Source: Streptomyces griseoluteus | GTDB lineage: Bacteria > Actinomycetota > Actinomycetes > Streptomycetales > Streptomycetaceae | Length of the DNA: 64,000 nucleotides | NCBI RefSeq assembly: GCF_004784465.1 | Contig: NZ_SRRU01000009.1 | Span: forward strand, 124,001 to 188,000 | Direction: 5' to 3' | Shown: positions 33,442 through 42,383 of the stretch, piece after piece | How positions within the stretch are numbered: position 1 is the stretch's first letter | Layout of the letters: each line of letters starts with the position of its first letter | Program-made: the position numbers and the translations under genes | Notes under the pieces: model-generated | What the model saw: only the letters and a program-made list of their open reading frames with translations | The model's database searches: none | Told to the model about the DNA's origin: nothing

Positions 33442-35034
33442 TCAGACGCCCGATGGGGTGGCCCGGAAAAGGATCTCGGTGGCGACCGCGAGTGCCTCGG
33501 CGCGGTCCTCCGGGACGAGGCCGATGCGGGTGCGGCGGTCCAGGAGGTCGGACGGGTCGAGCGCGCCCTCGTGGCGGGCGGCCCAGAGGAGTTCCGCGCG
33601 GGTGACCGGGTGGCCGGGGAGCACCGGCTCGGCGAGCGCCGGGTCCCGCTCGGCCAGGGCGAGGACGGCCGGGGCCTCGGTGCCGTAGCGGCGGACCAGC
33701 CGGGCGGGGGCGGGCAGGTCGCGCAGGCGGTCCGGGGCGGCGGCGCCGACCAGGGGGAGCGTGGCGGTGGGGGAGGGGGCCGAGGGCAGGCCGCGCACGG
33801 CCACGGCCGCGTCCACGGCGTCCTGCGCCATCCGCCGGTACGTCGTGAGCTTGCCGCCGACCACGGTGACCACCCCGTCCGCCGAGGTCAGCACCGCGTG
33901 CCGCCGCGAGATGTCCGAGGTGCGCACCGAGTCGGGGGCGCCCGGCACGGAGGTGTCCAGCAGCGGACGCAGTCCGGCGAAGGCCCCGTCCACCTCGTCC
34001 CGCCGCACCGGCGCGTCCAGCACCGAGCCCAGCACGTCCAGCAGGAAGCCGATGTCCGTCTCCGGCACCTCGGGCACGTCCGGGATCGCGCCCTCGACCG
34101 GCTCGTCCGTGAGACCCACATAGGTACGGCCGTCGCCCTGCGGGAGCACCAGCACGAAGCGGTTGGTCTCGCCGGGCACCGGTATGTGCAGGCCGGCCGG
34201 GAGCGCGCCGAGGCGCTCGGAGCGCAGGACGAGATGGGTGCCGCGCGAGGGCCGTACGCGGAAGCCCTCGACCAGGCCCCCGGCCCACACGCCGGTCGCG
34301 TTGACCACGGCACGCGCCCGGATCTCCCCTTCCTCGCCGGTGAGTTCGTCCCGGATGCGGGCGCCGGTGGAGCCGAGTTCCAGGGCGCGGACGCGGGTGA
34401 GGACGCGCGCGCCGTGCGCGGCGGCGGTGCGGGCCAGGGCGGTGACCAGGCGGGCGTCGTCGGTCACCTTGCCGTCCCAGGACAGCAGGCCGCCGCGCAG
34501 CCCGCTCGCGCGCACGGAGGGCGCCAGGTGCCGGGCCTCCGCCGCCGTCAGCCGGCGCGGCACCGGCAGTACCTGGCGCGGGGTGCGGGCGGCCCTGCGC
34601 AGCATGTCCCCGGCCCGGAAGCCCGCCCACGCCAGCGACGCCTGGGCCCGCGACACCAGCGGGGTCAGCGGCAGGACGAAGGGCTGCGCGGCCACCAGGT
34701 GCGGTGCCGTACGCGTCATCAGCACCCCCCGCTCCACCGCGCTCTCGTGCGCCACGTCGAACTGCCCGGCCGCCAGATAGCGCAGGCCGCCGTGGATCAG
34801 CTTGGAACTCCAGCGGGAGGTGCCGAAGGCCAGGTCGTGGGCGTCGACGGCGACCACGTCCAGACCACGCGCCGCCGCGTCCAGGGCGACGCCCGCCCCC
34901 GTGGCGCCGAGGCCCACCACCAGCAGGTCGGCCGTGCCGCCCCCGGCCGCCCTGGCCAGCTCGCGGGTGCGGCGAGCGGCGTCGAGCGACGAACCCGGTG
35001 CCGCCGTACGGTCGGCGTGGTCGCGGTTGCTCAT
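33442..35034 (-). CDS. glpD: FAD-dependent glycerol-3-phosphate dehydrogenase
   Basis: 530-residue membrane-associated flavoprotein that oxidises glycerol-3-phosphate to dihydroxyacetone phosphate and passes electrons to quinone. The FAD-binding Rossmann motif VVGLGATGAGVALDAAARG is followed by the GlpD signature FGTSRWSSKLIHGGLRYL. NATGVWAG and VGGKLTTYRRMA are also typical. The start overlaps the TetR stop by 4 bp (ATGA), so this glpD is coupled to a TetR regulator and not in a glpFK operon. Next to an alkyl-DHAP-synthase-like gene and a lipid kinase, its DHAP could feed lipid synthesis (inference). Confidence 0.93.
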   Translation of the reverse strand: MSNRDHADRTAAPGSSLDAARRTRELARAAGGGTADLLVVGLGATGAGVALDAAARGLDVVAVDAHDLAFGTSRWSSKLIHGGLRYLAAGQFDVAHESAVERGVLMTRTAPHLVAAQPFVLPLTPLVSRAQASLAWAGFRAGDMLRRAARTPRQVLPVPRRLTAAEARHLAPSVRASGLRGGLLSWDGKVTDDARLVTALARTAAAHGARVLTRVRALELGSTGARIRDELTGEEGEIRARAVVNATGVWAGGLVEGFRVRPSRGTHLVLRSERLGALPAGLHIPVPGETNRFVLVLPQGDGRTYVGLTDEPVEGAIPDVPEVPETDIGFLLDVLGSVLDAPVRRDEVDGAFAGLRPLLDTSVPGAPDSVRTSDISRRHAVLTSADGVVTVVGGKLTTYRRMAQDAVDAAVAVRGLPSAPSPTATLPLVGAAAPDRLRDLPAPARLVRRYGTEAPAVLALAERDPALAEPVLPGHPVTRAELLWAARHEGALDPSDLLDRRTRIGLVPEDRAEALAVATEILFRATPSGV

Positions 35035-35630
35035 GGGGTGAGGGTCCTCTCCAGAAGGGTGCGCAGCTCGCCCAGGAAGGCGGCGGCGTCCAGCTCGGCG
35101 TCGTCCTCGTCGGTCATGGTGCGCAGCGACAGCGCGAAGGACTGCACCAGCAACAGCACGGCGCGGGCCTGGCGTTCGGGGTGCGTCACACGCACCGAGC
35201 CGTCCGCGTGGCCCTCGCGCAGCGCGTCGGTCAGGAGCGCCAGCAGGGCTTCCTGGGTGGCGCCGCGCCGGTCGAGGACGTAGGGGAGCAGCAGCTCGGG
35301 GTCGACGTCCAGGATCTTGTGGAACAGGGGGTGGTCCCGGAACTCGGTGACGCCCGCGACCAGTCCGGTCACGAGCCGGGCGCGGGTGTGCGGGCCCTCG
35401 GACGCGCCGGGCATCGCGCGGGTGGCCACGGCGAGCCACTCGCGGGTCATCAAGTCGCCCACCAGCGTGCGCAGATCGGGCCAGCGCCGGTACAGCGTCA
35501 TCCGGGAGACCCCGGCGCGGCGGGCCACGTCGGCGAGTGTGGTGCGGCGGACACCTACGGCCAGGACGCAGTCGCGCACCGCGTCGAGCACGGTGTCGGC
35601 GTCCGAACGGTTGTGACGGATAGACGTCAT
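35031..35630 (-). CDS. TetR-family regulator
   Basis: 199-residue repressor. The N-terminal helix-turn-helix is at about residues 20-60 (TTLADVARRAGVSRMTLYRRWPD), and the ligand domain is all-helical. It is the first gene of a coupled pair with glpD and is divergent from the flavoprotein/lipid-kinase pair. The direct repeat GTGTAAC just before its start probably autoregulates both sides. The ATG at 35630 is used; longer extension would run into that repeat. Confidence 0.9.
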   Translation of the reverse strand: MTSIRHNRSDADTVLDAVRDCVLAVGVRRTTLADVARRAGVSRMTLYRRWPDLRTLVGDLMTREWLAVATRAMPGASEGPHTRARLVTGLVAGVTEFRDHPLFHKILDVDPELLLPYVLDRRGATQEALLALLTDALREGHADGSVRVTHPERQARAVLLLVQSFALSLRTMTDEDDAELDAAAFLGELRTLLERTLTP

Positions 35631-35645
35631 GTGTAACAGTGTAAC
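35631..35645. promoter_or_regulatory. Direct repeat GTGTAAC-A-GTGTAAC, candidate TetR operator
   Basis: Two exact GTGTAAC heptamers (35631-35637 and 35639-35645) abut the TetR start codon in an AT-richer patch of the 80-bp divergent region. GTTACAC-type elements before a TetR start are common autoregulatory sites. Confidence 0.55.
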
Positions 35646-35710
35646 GGCCCCGGCGGCCGGGGGAGATGGCGCCGCACACACCGAACCGACGTGGTGAGGA
35701 CGACCGTTCG

Positions 35711-37303
35711 ATGGACATGCTGTGGAACGGCTGGGGCGACCCGGCGAAGGCGGCGCCCCTGCCCGACGCGGTGGCCGGACTCCTGCACGATCTGCTCGGC
35801 GTCCGCCCGAGCCCTTCAACTCCCGTCGCGTTCAGCGACCTTGTGCTGCCGGAGCCCATGCTCGCGCCGGCCGCCCTGAAGGATCTCGCCGACGCGGTGG
35901 GCTCGACGGACCACGTCCGCACCGACACCGAGAGCCGTGTCCGGCACATCCGGGGCAAGTCCACCCCCGACCTGCTGCGCATTCGCGCGGGCGATGTCAC
36001 CGACGTACCGCAGGCCGTCGTCCTGCCGGCCTCCCACGAGGAGGTGCTCGCCGCGCTGCGGGCCTGCGCCGCGCACGCGTTGGCGGTCGTGCCGTACGGC
36101 GGCGGCACCAGCGTCGTCGGCGGACTCGCCCCCGAGCGCGGGGAGTTCATCGCGCTCGACCTGCGCCGGATGGACGCCCTGCTCGACCTCGACCCGGTCT
36201 CCCGCACCGCCGTCCTCCAGCCCGGTCTGCGCGGCCCGCAGGCCGAAGCCCTGCTCGCCGCACACGGCTTCACGCTCGGCCACTTCCCGCAGTCCTTCGA
36301 GTGGGCCACCGTCGGGGGCTTCGCCGCCGCCCGCTCCAGCGGCCAGGCGTCCGCCGGGTACGGCCGCTTCGACGAGATGGTCCTCGGCCTGACCCTCGCC
36401 ACCCCCGAGGGCACCGTCGAAACGGGCCGCGCCCCGCGCTCCGCCGCCGGACCCGACCTCCGCCAGCTAGTCCTCGGCTCCGAGGGCGCCTTCGGCGTCA
36501 TCACCTCCGTCACCGTCCGGGTACGGCCCCGGCCCGAGCAACGCCTGTACGAGGGCTGGCGGTTCGCCACCTTCGCCGAGGGCGCCGCCGCGCTGCGCAG
36601 GCTCGCCCAGGACGGACCCCGGCCCACCGTGCTCCGGCTCTCCGACGAGACCGAGACCCTGGTCGGCCTCGCCCAGCCCGACGCCATCGGTGCCGCCCTC
36701 GCCGACGGCGGCACCGGCTGCCTCGCCGTCACCGGTTACGAGGGCACCCCCGCCGACACCGCCCGGCGCCGCGAGGAGGCGGCCGCCGTCCTGCGGGAGT
36801 GCGGCGGCACCCTCGTCGGCACCGAACCCGGCGAACGCTGGGCCCACGGCCGCTACGAAGCGCCCTACCTGCGCGACGCCCTCCTCGACGCCGGCGCCTT
36901 CGCCGAGACCCTGGAGACCGCCGCGTTCTGGTCCCGGATACCCGAGCTGTACACCGCCGTACGCACCGCCCTCACCGACACCCTCACCGGCGCCGGCACC
37001 CCGCCCCTGGTGATGTGCCACATCTCCCACGTGTACGAGAACGGCGCCTCCCTCTACTTCACCGTCGTCAGCGCCCAGGGCGACGACCCCGTCACCCACT
37101 GGACCCCCGCCAAGCACGCGGCCAACGAGGCCGTGCTCGCGGCGGGCGGCACCATCTCCCACCACCACGGCGTCGGCACCGACCACCGCGACTGGTACGT
37201 ACGCGAGGCCGGGCCCCTCGCCGTAGACGCGCTGCGCGCCGTCAAGGCCCGGCTCGACCCCGCCGGGCTGCTCAACCCCGGCGTCCTGCTCCCCACCGAC
37301 TGA
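35711..37303 (+). CDS. Alkyl-DHAP-synthase-like FAD-linked oxidase
   Basis: 530-residue VAO/PCMH-type flavoprotein. The FAD-binding PYGGGTSVVGGL (about residue 137) and the SSGQASAGYGRFDEMVLG stretch match the alkylglycerone-phosphate synthase (AGPS) group. So do HISHVYENGASLYFT and the tri-histidine GGTISHHHGVGTDHR near the C-terminus. AGPS replaces the acyl chain of acyl-DHAP with an alkyl chain, the first committed step of ether lipid synthesis. An ordinary glycolate or D-lactate oxidase role is the alternative, but the HHH motif favours AGPS. A lipid kinase follows 20 bp downstream and a DHAP-producing glpD lies divergent, which supports a glycerolipid role (inference). Confidence 0.85.
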   Translation: MDMLWNGWGDPAKAAPLPDAVAGLLHDLLGVRPSPSTPVAFSDLVLPEPMLAPAALKDLADAVGSTDHVRTDTESRVRHIRGKSTPDLLRIRAGDVTDVPQAVVLPASHEEVLAALRACAAHALAVVPYGGGTSVVGGLAPERGEFIALDLRRMDALLDLDPVSRTAVLQPGLRGPQAEALLAAHGFTLGHFPQSFEWATVGGFAAARSSGQASAGYGRFDEMVLGLTLATPEGTVETGRAPRSAAGPDLRQLVLGSEGAFGVITSVTVRVRPRPEQRLYEGWRFATFAEGAAALRRLAQDGPRPTVLRLSDETETLVGLAQPDAIGAALADGGTGCLAVTGYEGTPADTARRREEAAAVLRECGGTLVGTEPGERWAHGRYEAPYLRDALLDAGAFAETLETAAFWSRIPELYTAVRTALTDTLTGAGTPPLVMCHISHVYENGASLYFTVVSAQGDDPVTHWTPAKHAANEAVLAAGGTISHHHGVGTDHRDWYVREAGPLAVDALRAVKARLDPAGLLNPGVLLPTD

Positions 37304-37323
37304 CCGCGCCCGGAGGCACACCG

Positions 37324-38235
37324 ATGCGAGAGTTCACCGCCGTGGTCAACCCGACCGCGGGCGCCTCCACCGGGGCCGCCACGCTGCTCCAGGTGGCCCG
37401 GCACCTCCGCGAGGCCGGCGCCGCCCTGGAGACCGAGTACAGCCACAGCCTCGCCCACGCCCGCGAGACCGCCCTGGGTGCCGGGGAGAGCGGCCGGGTC
37501 GTCCTCGCCGTCGGCGGCGACGGCATGGCCGGCGGCATCGGGGGAGCGCTCAGCGGCACCGGCGCCGTGCTGGGGCTCGTACCCGCCGGACGCGGCAACG
37601 ACTTCGCCCGCGCCCTCCGCCTGCCCGCCGACCCCGCGGCCCTCGCCGGGATCCTGCTGCACGCCGAGCCCCGGCGCGTCGACACCATCGAGGTCGAGTC
37701 CGCCGTCCACCCGCGCACCGTCGTCCTCGGCAGCGTCTACGCCGGGGTCGACGCCCTCGCCAACCGGTACGCCAACCAGTCCCGCCTGCTGCGCGGCGCC
37801 GCCTCCTACTACGCGGGCGGCCTGCGCGCCGTGGCCGGCTGGCGCACCGCCGACTACCGGATCACCGTCGACGGCGAGGAACAGCGCCACCGCGGCTACA
37901 CCGTCGTCGCCGCCAACTCGCCCTACTACGGCTTCGGCCGCGCCATCGCCCCCGCCGCCGAACTCGACGACGGCCTCCTGGACATCGTGCTGATCCGCGA
38001 GGCCCCGCGCCGCCTCTTCTTCACCCTGATGAACGAGCTGAAGACCGGCGCCCACCTCCGCCGCCCCGAGGTGCGGGTGCTGCGCGGCCGTGAGCTGCGC
38101 ATCGAGGCCGACCGGCCCGTGCCGTACGGGGCCGACGGCGAGGTGGAGGCCGCCCTCCCCGTCACCGTCCGGGTCCGCCCCGCCGACCTGGCCGTCCTGG
38201 CCCCTGCACCCGGTCTTGAGGACACGAAGCGGTAA
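37324..38235 (+). CDS. Diacylglycerol/sphingosine kinase-family lipid kinase
   Basis: 303-residue DAGK-catalytic-domain protein that phosphorylates a lipid hydroxyl. Seen are NPTAG near the start, the ATP-binding VGGDGMAGG (the usual Thr after GGDG is Met, as in other actinobacterial members), and the LVPAGRGNDFARAL motif. The C-terminal beta-sandwich has PYYGFGRAIAPAAELDDGLLDIV. GGAGG precedes the ATG. It is co-oriented and almost surely co-transcribed with the AGPS-like gene, and may convert an alkyl/acyl-glycerol to the phosphatidate-type intermediate (inference). Confidence 0.9.
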   Translation: MREFTAVVNPTAGASTGAATLLQVARHLREAGAALETEYSHSLAHARETALGAGESGRVVLAVGGDGMAGGIGGALSGTGAVLGLVPAGRGNDFARALRLPADPAALAGILLHAEPRRVDTIEVESAVHPRTVVLGSVYAGVDALANRYANQSRLLRGAASYYAGGLRAVAGWRTADYRITVDGEEQRHRGYTVVAANSPYYGFGRAIAPAAELDDGLLDIVLIREAPRRLFFTLMNELKTGAHLRRPEVRVLRGRELRIEADRPVPYGADGEVEAALPVTVRVRPADLAVLAPAPGLEDTKR

Positions 38236-38276
38236 CGTCTGGCAACCGCGCCCGTGTCGACAAGGTCTGGACCGGC

Positions 38277-39542
38277 ATGAAGATCTCTTTCCTGCTCCAC
38301 AACGCGTACGCGATCGGAGGGACGATCACCACCACCTTCAACCTGGCCGGGGCGCTCGCCGAACGGCACGACGTGGAGATCGTGTCCGTACTCCGCAGCC
38401 GCGAACGCCCCCCGCTCACCCTGGACCCCCGCGTCCGGCTGCGGCCCCTGGTCGACCTGCGCGAGGAGCAGGACCACCCGGCGCACCGCGAACCCGCGCG
38501 GGTCTTCCCGGCCGCCGAGGGACGCCACCGCGAGTACAGCAGGCTGACCGACGAGCGGATCGCCGCGCACCTGGCCGGCACCGACGCCGAGGTCGTCATC
38601 GGCACCCGCCCCGGCCTCAACGTCCACCTCGCCCGCCAGGCACCGGACCGCGTCCTCCGTGTCGGCCAGGAACACCTCACCTGGGACCACCACTCGCGCC
38701 GGCTGCGCACCGTACTGCGCCGCGCCTACCGGGACCTCGACCTGATCACCACCGTCACCGACGCCGACGCCCGCGCCTACCGGCGCGGCACCTGGCTGCC
38801 CGGCGTCCGTGTCGAGGCCCTCCCCAACAGCGTGCCCGACCCCGAACTCCCGCCCGCCGGCGGCGACTCCCGGCTGATCGTCGCCGCGGGCCGGCTCGTC
38901 CCGATGAAGGACTACGACACCCTGATCCGCGCCTTCGCGCACGTCGCCGCCGCCCACCCCGACTGGCGGCTGCGCATCTACGGCAGAGGCGAGGAGCGCG
39001 ACCGGCTGCGTGCCCTCATCCAGCGGCTCGGCCTCAGCGACCACGCCTTCCTGATGGGCGCCGCCGTGCCGATGGAGTCCGAGTGGGTCAAGGCGTCCAT
39101 CGCCACCGCGTCCTCCACCTTCGAGCCCTTCGGCATGACCATCGTCGAGGCGATGCGCTGCGGACTGCCCGTCGTCAGCACCGACTGCGCGCACGGGCCC
39201 CGCGAGATCATCCAGGACGGTGTCGACGGACGGCTCGTGCCGGTCGGTGACCCGGACGCCTTCGGCGCGGCCCTGCTGGACCTGGTCCGCGACGACGAAC
39301 GGCGCCGCACCATGGGCAAGTCCGCCCTGGCGAACGCCCGCCGCTACGCGCCCGAGGCCGTGGTGGCCCGCGCCGAACGCCTGCTGGCCCACGCGCTCGC
39401 CGCCAAACGGGCGGGCCGGCGGCCACCCGGCGAACCAGGTTCCGGGCGCCGCCGGCTGACGGCCGCCAAGCAGAGTGCCCACGACCTGGCCTACACGGCC
39501 GCCGCCAGTGCGGTGCGCACCGTGCGGGGGTGGCGGCGATGA
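38277..39542 (+). CDS. GT4-family glycosyltransferase
   Basis: 421-residue GT-B glycosyltransferase. The N-terminal Gly-rich loop (YAIGGTITTTFNLAG) binds acceptor and phosphate. The C-terminal domain shows AAGRLVPMKDYDTLIRAF and the E-x7-E motif (STFEPFGMTIVEAM) that binds the nucleotide-sugar. The C-terminus adds about 50 basic residues. Such enzymes decorate teichoic acids or exopolysaccharide in Streptomyces; the acceptor here is unknown. The stop overlaps the next start (ATGA), so the two proteins are made together. Confidence 0.9.
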   Translation: MKISFLLHNAYAIGGTITTTFNLAGALAERHDVEIVSVLRSRERPPLTLDPRVRLRPLVDLREEQDHPAHREPARVFPAAEGRHREYSRLTDERIAAHLAGTDAEVVIGTRPGLNVHLARQAPDRVLRVGQEHLTWDHHSRRLRTVLRRAYRDLDLITTVTDADARAYRRGTWLPGVRVEALPNSVPDPELPPAGGDSRLIVAAGRLVPMKDYDTLIRAFAHVAAAHPDWRLRIYGRGEERDRLRALIQRLGLSDHAFLMGAAVPMESEWVKASIATASSTFEPFGMTIVEAMRCGLPVVSTDCAHGPREIIQDGVDGRLVPVGDPDAFGAALLDLVRDDERRRTMGKSALANARRYAPEAVVARAERLLAHALAAKRAGRRPPGEPGSGRRRLTAAKQSAHDLAYTAAASAVRTVRGWRR

Positions 39543-40333
39543 ACTCCGTCATCCGCGTGACCTGCGTGGCGGACGCCGACGGCCGCCTCACCTTCGGCCT
39601 CCCCCTCCCCGCGCCGGACTCCGCGCACCTGCTCCTGAAGGCCAGGCCCCGCAAGGGCGTCCCCGACCCCGCCGCACGCCGGCTCCAGCTGGAAGACGCG
39701 GGCGACGGGCGGGCCCTCGCCGTGCTGGAGCCGCTTCCCGTGCTGGAGGAGGGCCGCTGGGACGCCTTCCTGGTGCGCGAACCGGACGCCGAGCCACAGC
39801 AGTTGACCTCCGGTCCGCTGGATCTGCGGGTCCTCGTCGACGGCGCCCGTGCCGACCGGCCGTCCCCGGTGGCGGTCCGCATCCCGTACCGGGCCCTGGA
39901 CGGCTTCCTCGCCGTACGGGCCTGGCTGCGCCCCGCGCACGCGGAGGCCGGGCCGATCGAGGTCGGCGACAAGGCCACCGCCGTCACCGCGCGCCTGCAC
40001 GGCACGGAGCTGGGCGAGGACGCCGTCGTACGGCTGCGCGGGCGCCGCAGCCGCGAGGAGCGCACCGTAAGCCCGAGCGTCGACGCGGACGGCCGGGGTT
40101 TCCGGTTCACCGTCGACCACGCGGACCTCACGGGCGGGGGCGTCCGCTACTGGGACGTCCACGTCCTGCCCACCCCCGACGCGGCCCCCGTCCGGGTGGG
40201 CCGCGTCCTGGACGACGTGGCGGACCGCAAACACTCCTTCGTGTACGCGGCCGCGCCCCATGGCAGCCGGCTCGTCCGCCCCTACTACACCGTCGACAAC
40301 GACCTGTCCTTCGAAGTCACCGACCCCGGCTGA
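39539..40333 (+). CDS. Conserved protein coupled to GT4 glycosyltransferase
   Basis: 264-residue soluble protein with an all-beta look: alternating hydrophobic strands, VTCVADADGRLTFGLPLP at the start, RLRGRRSREERTVSPSV and YYTVDNDLSFEV near the end. Members next to glycosyltransferases in Streptomyces are often labelled transferase without evidence; no catalytic motif was recognised. Translational coupling to the GT4 enzyme by an ATGA overlap suggests an accessory or substrate-handling role in the same glycan pathway. A GTG at 39530 is an alternative start. Confidence 0.7.
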   Translation: MNSVIRVTCVADADGRLTFGLPLPAPDSAHLLLKARPRKGVPDPAARRLQLEDAGDGRALAVLEPLPVLEEGRWDAFLVREPDAEPQQLTSGPLDLRVLVDGARADRPSPVAVRIPYRALDGFLAVRAWLRPAHAEAGPIEVGDKATAVTARLHGTELGEDAVVRLRGRRSREERTVSPSVDADGRGFRFTVDHADLTGGGVRYWDVHVLPTPDAAPVRVGRVLDDVADRKHSFVYAAAPHGSRLVRPYYTVDNDLSFEVTDPG

Positions 40334-40340
40334 GTCCCCG

Positions 40341-42254
40341 CTACGGCAGGGTCCGGCACAGCAGTGCCGCCGGGCCCTGCCGGGCGCCGAGGCGGGTGGT
40401 GAAGGCGATCCCGGCCGCGTACTCGTTCACCGCGCACTGGCCCTTGTACGCCCCTTCGGCGAACTCGCCGCCCGCGCCGTCCGGGGGCCGGTTGTCCGAG
40501 CGGTCGAACCACACCGTCCGCCCGCTGCCCCCGAGCGCCGGCCGGCCCGGTGCGCACAGCGCCGCCGACACCCGCTCGCCGCGCAGGCTGTAGCCGATCA
40601 GGAACGCGCCGGACGGGCACTGCAGCTTGGTGTACCCGGACGCCCAGTCGCCACCGGAGACGAACCGCTCGTCCCTGACGACGCTCTGCGCACCGTCCGC
40701 CGCGCGGAGACCGGCGGCCCCCGCGTCCGTGCACAGCCCGCGCCCGCCCGTGTGGCTCAGCCCGGTCAGCCGCAGCCCGTCCGGGCAGGCCGCCTTGTAC
40801 GCGCCCGAGTCCCAGTCGCCCGTGTTGCGCACCCGCAGCGACTCGACCGCGTCCCCGTGGTCGGTGTTCAGCATCTTCCACACGGCGGCCGCCGGGACGG
40901 GCCCGGTCTTCCCGGGTGTGTCCATCAGGTGGCGCCAGGCCGGGGCCCGCCAGTCGCCGGAATCGAGGAGCCCGGAGCGGCGGCCGCTCTCGTCGTAGCG
41001 GAGCAGCGCCCAGTCGTCGTGGCCGTCGAAGCCGACCAGCGGCCAGTACGCGAAGTCGGCGTCGTGGTCGGTGAAGTAGTCGGTGATGTTGCCGAACCAG
41101 GCGCGGGTCGCCGGGTTGGTCTCCCCGGCCCCGGCGCCGAACTCGCTGATCCACACCGGCGCGGTGTAATGGCGGCCGGACTCCTCCACGAAGAACGCCT
41201 CGTCGGTGAGCGCCGCGTTCAACTCGTCGCGGGACAGGTCCTGGTAGCGGGCGTCGTGCGTCTCGCCGACGCCGGTGGCGCCGCTGTGCCGGGGGCCGGT
41301 GTAGCCGTAGAAGTGGGCCGAGTAGACCAGCTTGTGGGAGTCGACCAGGGTGTGGGAGAGGGTGCGGGCCGGGGTCAGCTGCGGGCGTCCGTGCGGGAGT
41401 CCGTCGACCGGGACGCCGGTCCAGTTGATGCCCTCGATCACGATGAGCAGTGCGGGGTTGGCCTCGGTGAGGATGCGGTCGCCGGCCGTCTGGGCCGCCG
41501 CGTACCAGTCGTGGGCGTCGCCCAGGCCCCAGTTGGGGTCGTCCAGGATGTCCCGGCGGACCTCGTTGTACAGGTCGGCGCCGACGACGCCGGGCACCAA
41601 GACGTAGCGGCGGGCCATGAACACCCAGTCGTCCAACCACTGTTGCGTGGACTGGCTGCTGTTCCAGCGTTCGTTGCCGTCGATGCCGCAGCACCAGCGG
41701 GAGGTGTTGGTGTGGTTGTTCAGGATGACGGCGAACCCGGCCTGGCTGAGCGCCTCCACGACCGCGTCGTACACCTGGAGCGGGGTCTTGCCGCGCAACT
41801 GCGGGTTGGCCGTGACCGCCGCGTCCGGTACGGGTGTCGTGCGGTGGACCAGCTCGTTGGAGAACGGCAGCCGGATGGTGTTGACGCCCAGCTCCCTGAA
41901 GTCGGAGAGCAGCCGGGCGATCGGGACCCGGTCGAGGCCGAGCGGGATGTCGTGCGCGTTCTGGCCCGCGTGATGACTGGCCGGGTCGTCCACGCTGCCG
42001 CTGCCGTTGTAGGAACCCTGTGCGCCGTCCCAGTTGGCGGCCCTCAGCCGGAACCGGTCGCCCCGGCCGTCCACGATGTACCGGCCCTGCGTCGACAGCG
42101 GGGCCGACCAGTCGGCGGCCGCCCGCGTCGCGGCGTGCGCGACCGGGGCCGGTGTCGGTACCGGTGCGGCGTGTGCCGTGATGGTCATGCTGGAGGCGAG
42201 CAGCAGCCCGGCGGCGGTGGCGGCCAGGCGCAGGGAACGGGGAGCGGTCGGCAT
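40341..42254 (-). CDS. Secreted GH5-family glycoside hydrolase
   Basis: 637-residue extracellular enzyme. The signal peptide ends near residue 29 (TITAHA). The catalytic TIM barrel (about 50-460) has acid/base Glu231 in DLYNEV and nucleophile Glu371 in WISEFGAGAGE, the classic GH5 cellulase/mannanase pair. The HFYGY and NNHTN strands are also typical. The last 170 residues comprise three similar cysteine-containing units (YKAACPDG, YTKLQCPSG, YKGQCAVNE), probably a small binding module. Substrate (cellulose, mannan or another beta-glucan) is undecided. Its stop lies 7 bp from the convergent gene's stop. Confidence 0.9.
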   Translation of the reverse strand: MPTAPRSLRLAATAAGLLLASSMTITAHAAPVPTPAPVAHAATRAAADWSAPLSTQGRYIVDGRGDRFRLRAANWDGAQGSYNGSGSVDDPASHHAGQNAHDIPLGLDRVPIARLLSDFRELGVNTIRLPFSNELVHRTTPVPDAAVTANPQLRGKTPLQVYDAVVEALSQAGFAVILNNHTNTSRWCCGIDGNERWNSSQSTQQWLDDWVFMARRYVLVPGVVGADLYNEVRRDILDDPNWGLGDAHDWYAAAQTAGDRILTEANPALLIVIEGINWTGVPVDGLPHGRPQLTPARTLSHTLVDSHKLVYSAHFYGYTGPRHSGATGVGETHDARYQDLSRDELNAALTDEAFFVEESGRHYTAPVWISEFGAGAGETNPATRAWFGNITDYFTDHDADFAYWPLVGFDGHDDWALLRYDESGRRSGLLDSGDWRAPAWRHLMDTPGKTGPVPAAAVWKMLNTDHGDAVESLRVRNTGDWDSGAYKAACPDGLRLTGLSHTGGRGLCTDAGAAGLRAADGAQSVVRDERFVSGGDWASGYTKLQCPSGAFLIGYSLRGERVSAALCAPGRPALGGSGRTVWFDRSDNRPPDGAGGEFAEGAYKGQCAVNEYAAGIAFTTRLGARQGPAALLCRTLP

Positions 42255-42383
42255 GGAGGCGGCCCTCGGCTGTGATGGGGGGTGGGAGCGCGGGAATGCG
42301 TGGAGCGCAGTGTCCACCACACCGCACCCGTCACGGAAGGCGCCCGGCGGCCGATCCCGTCACACCCTTTCACACCTCAACTC

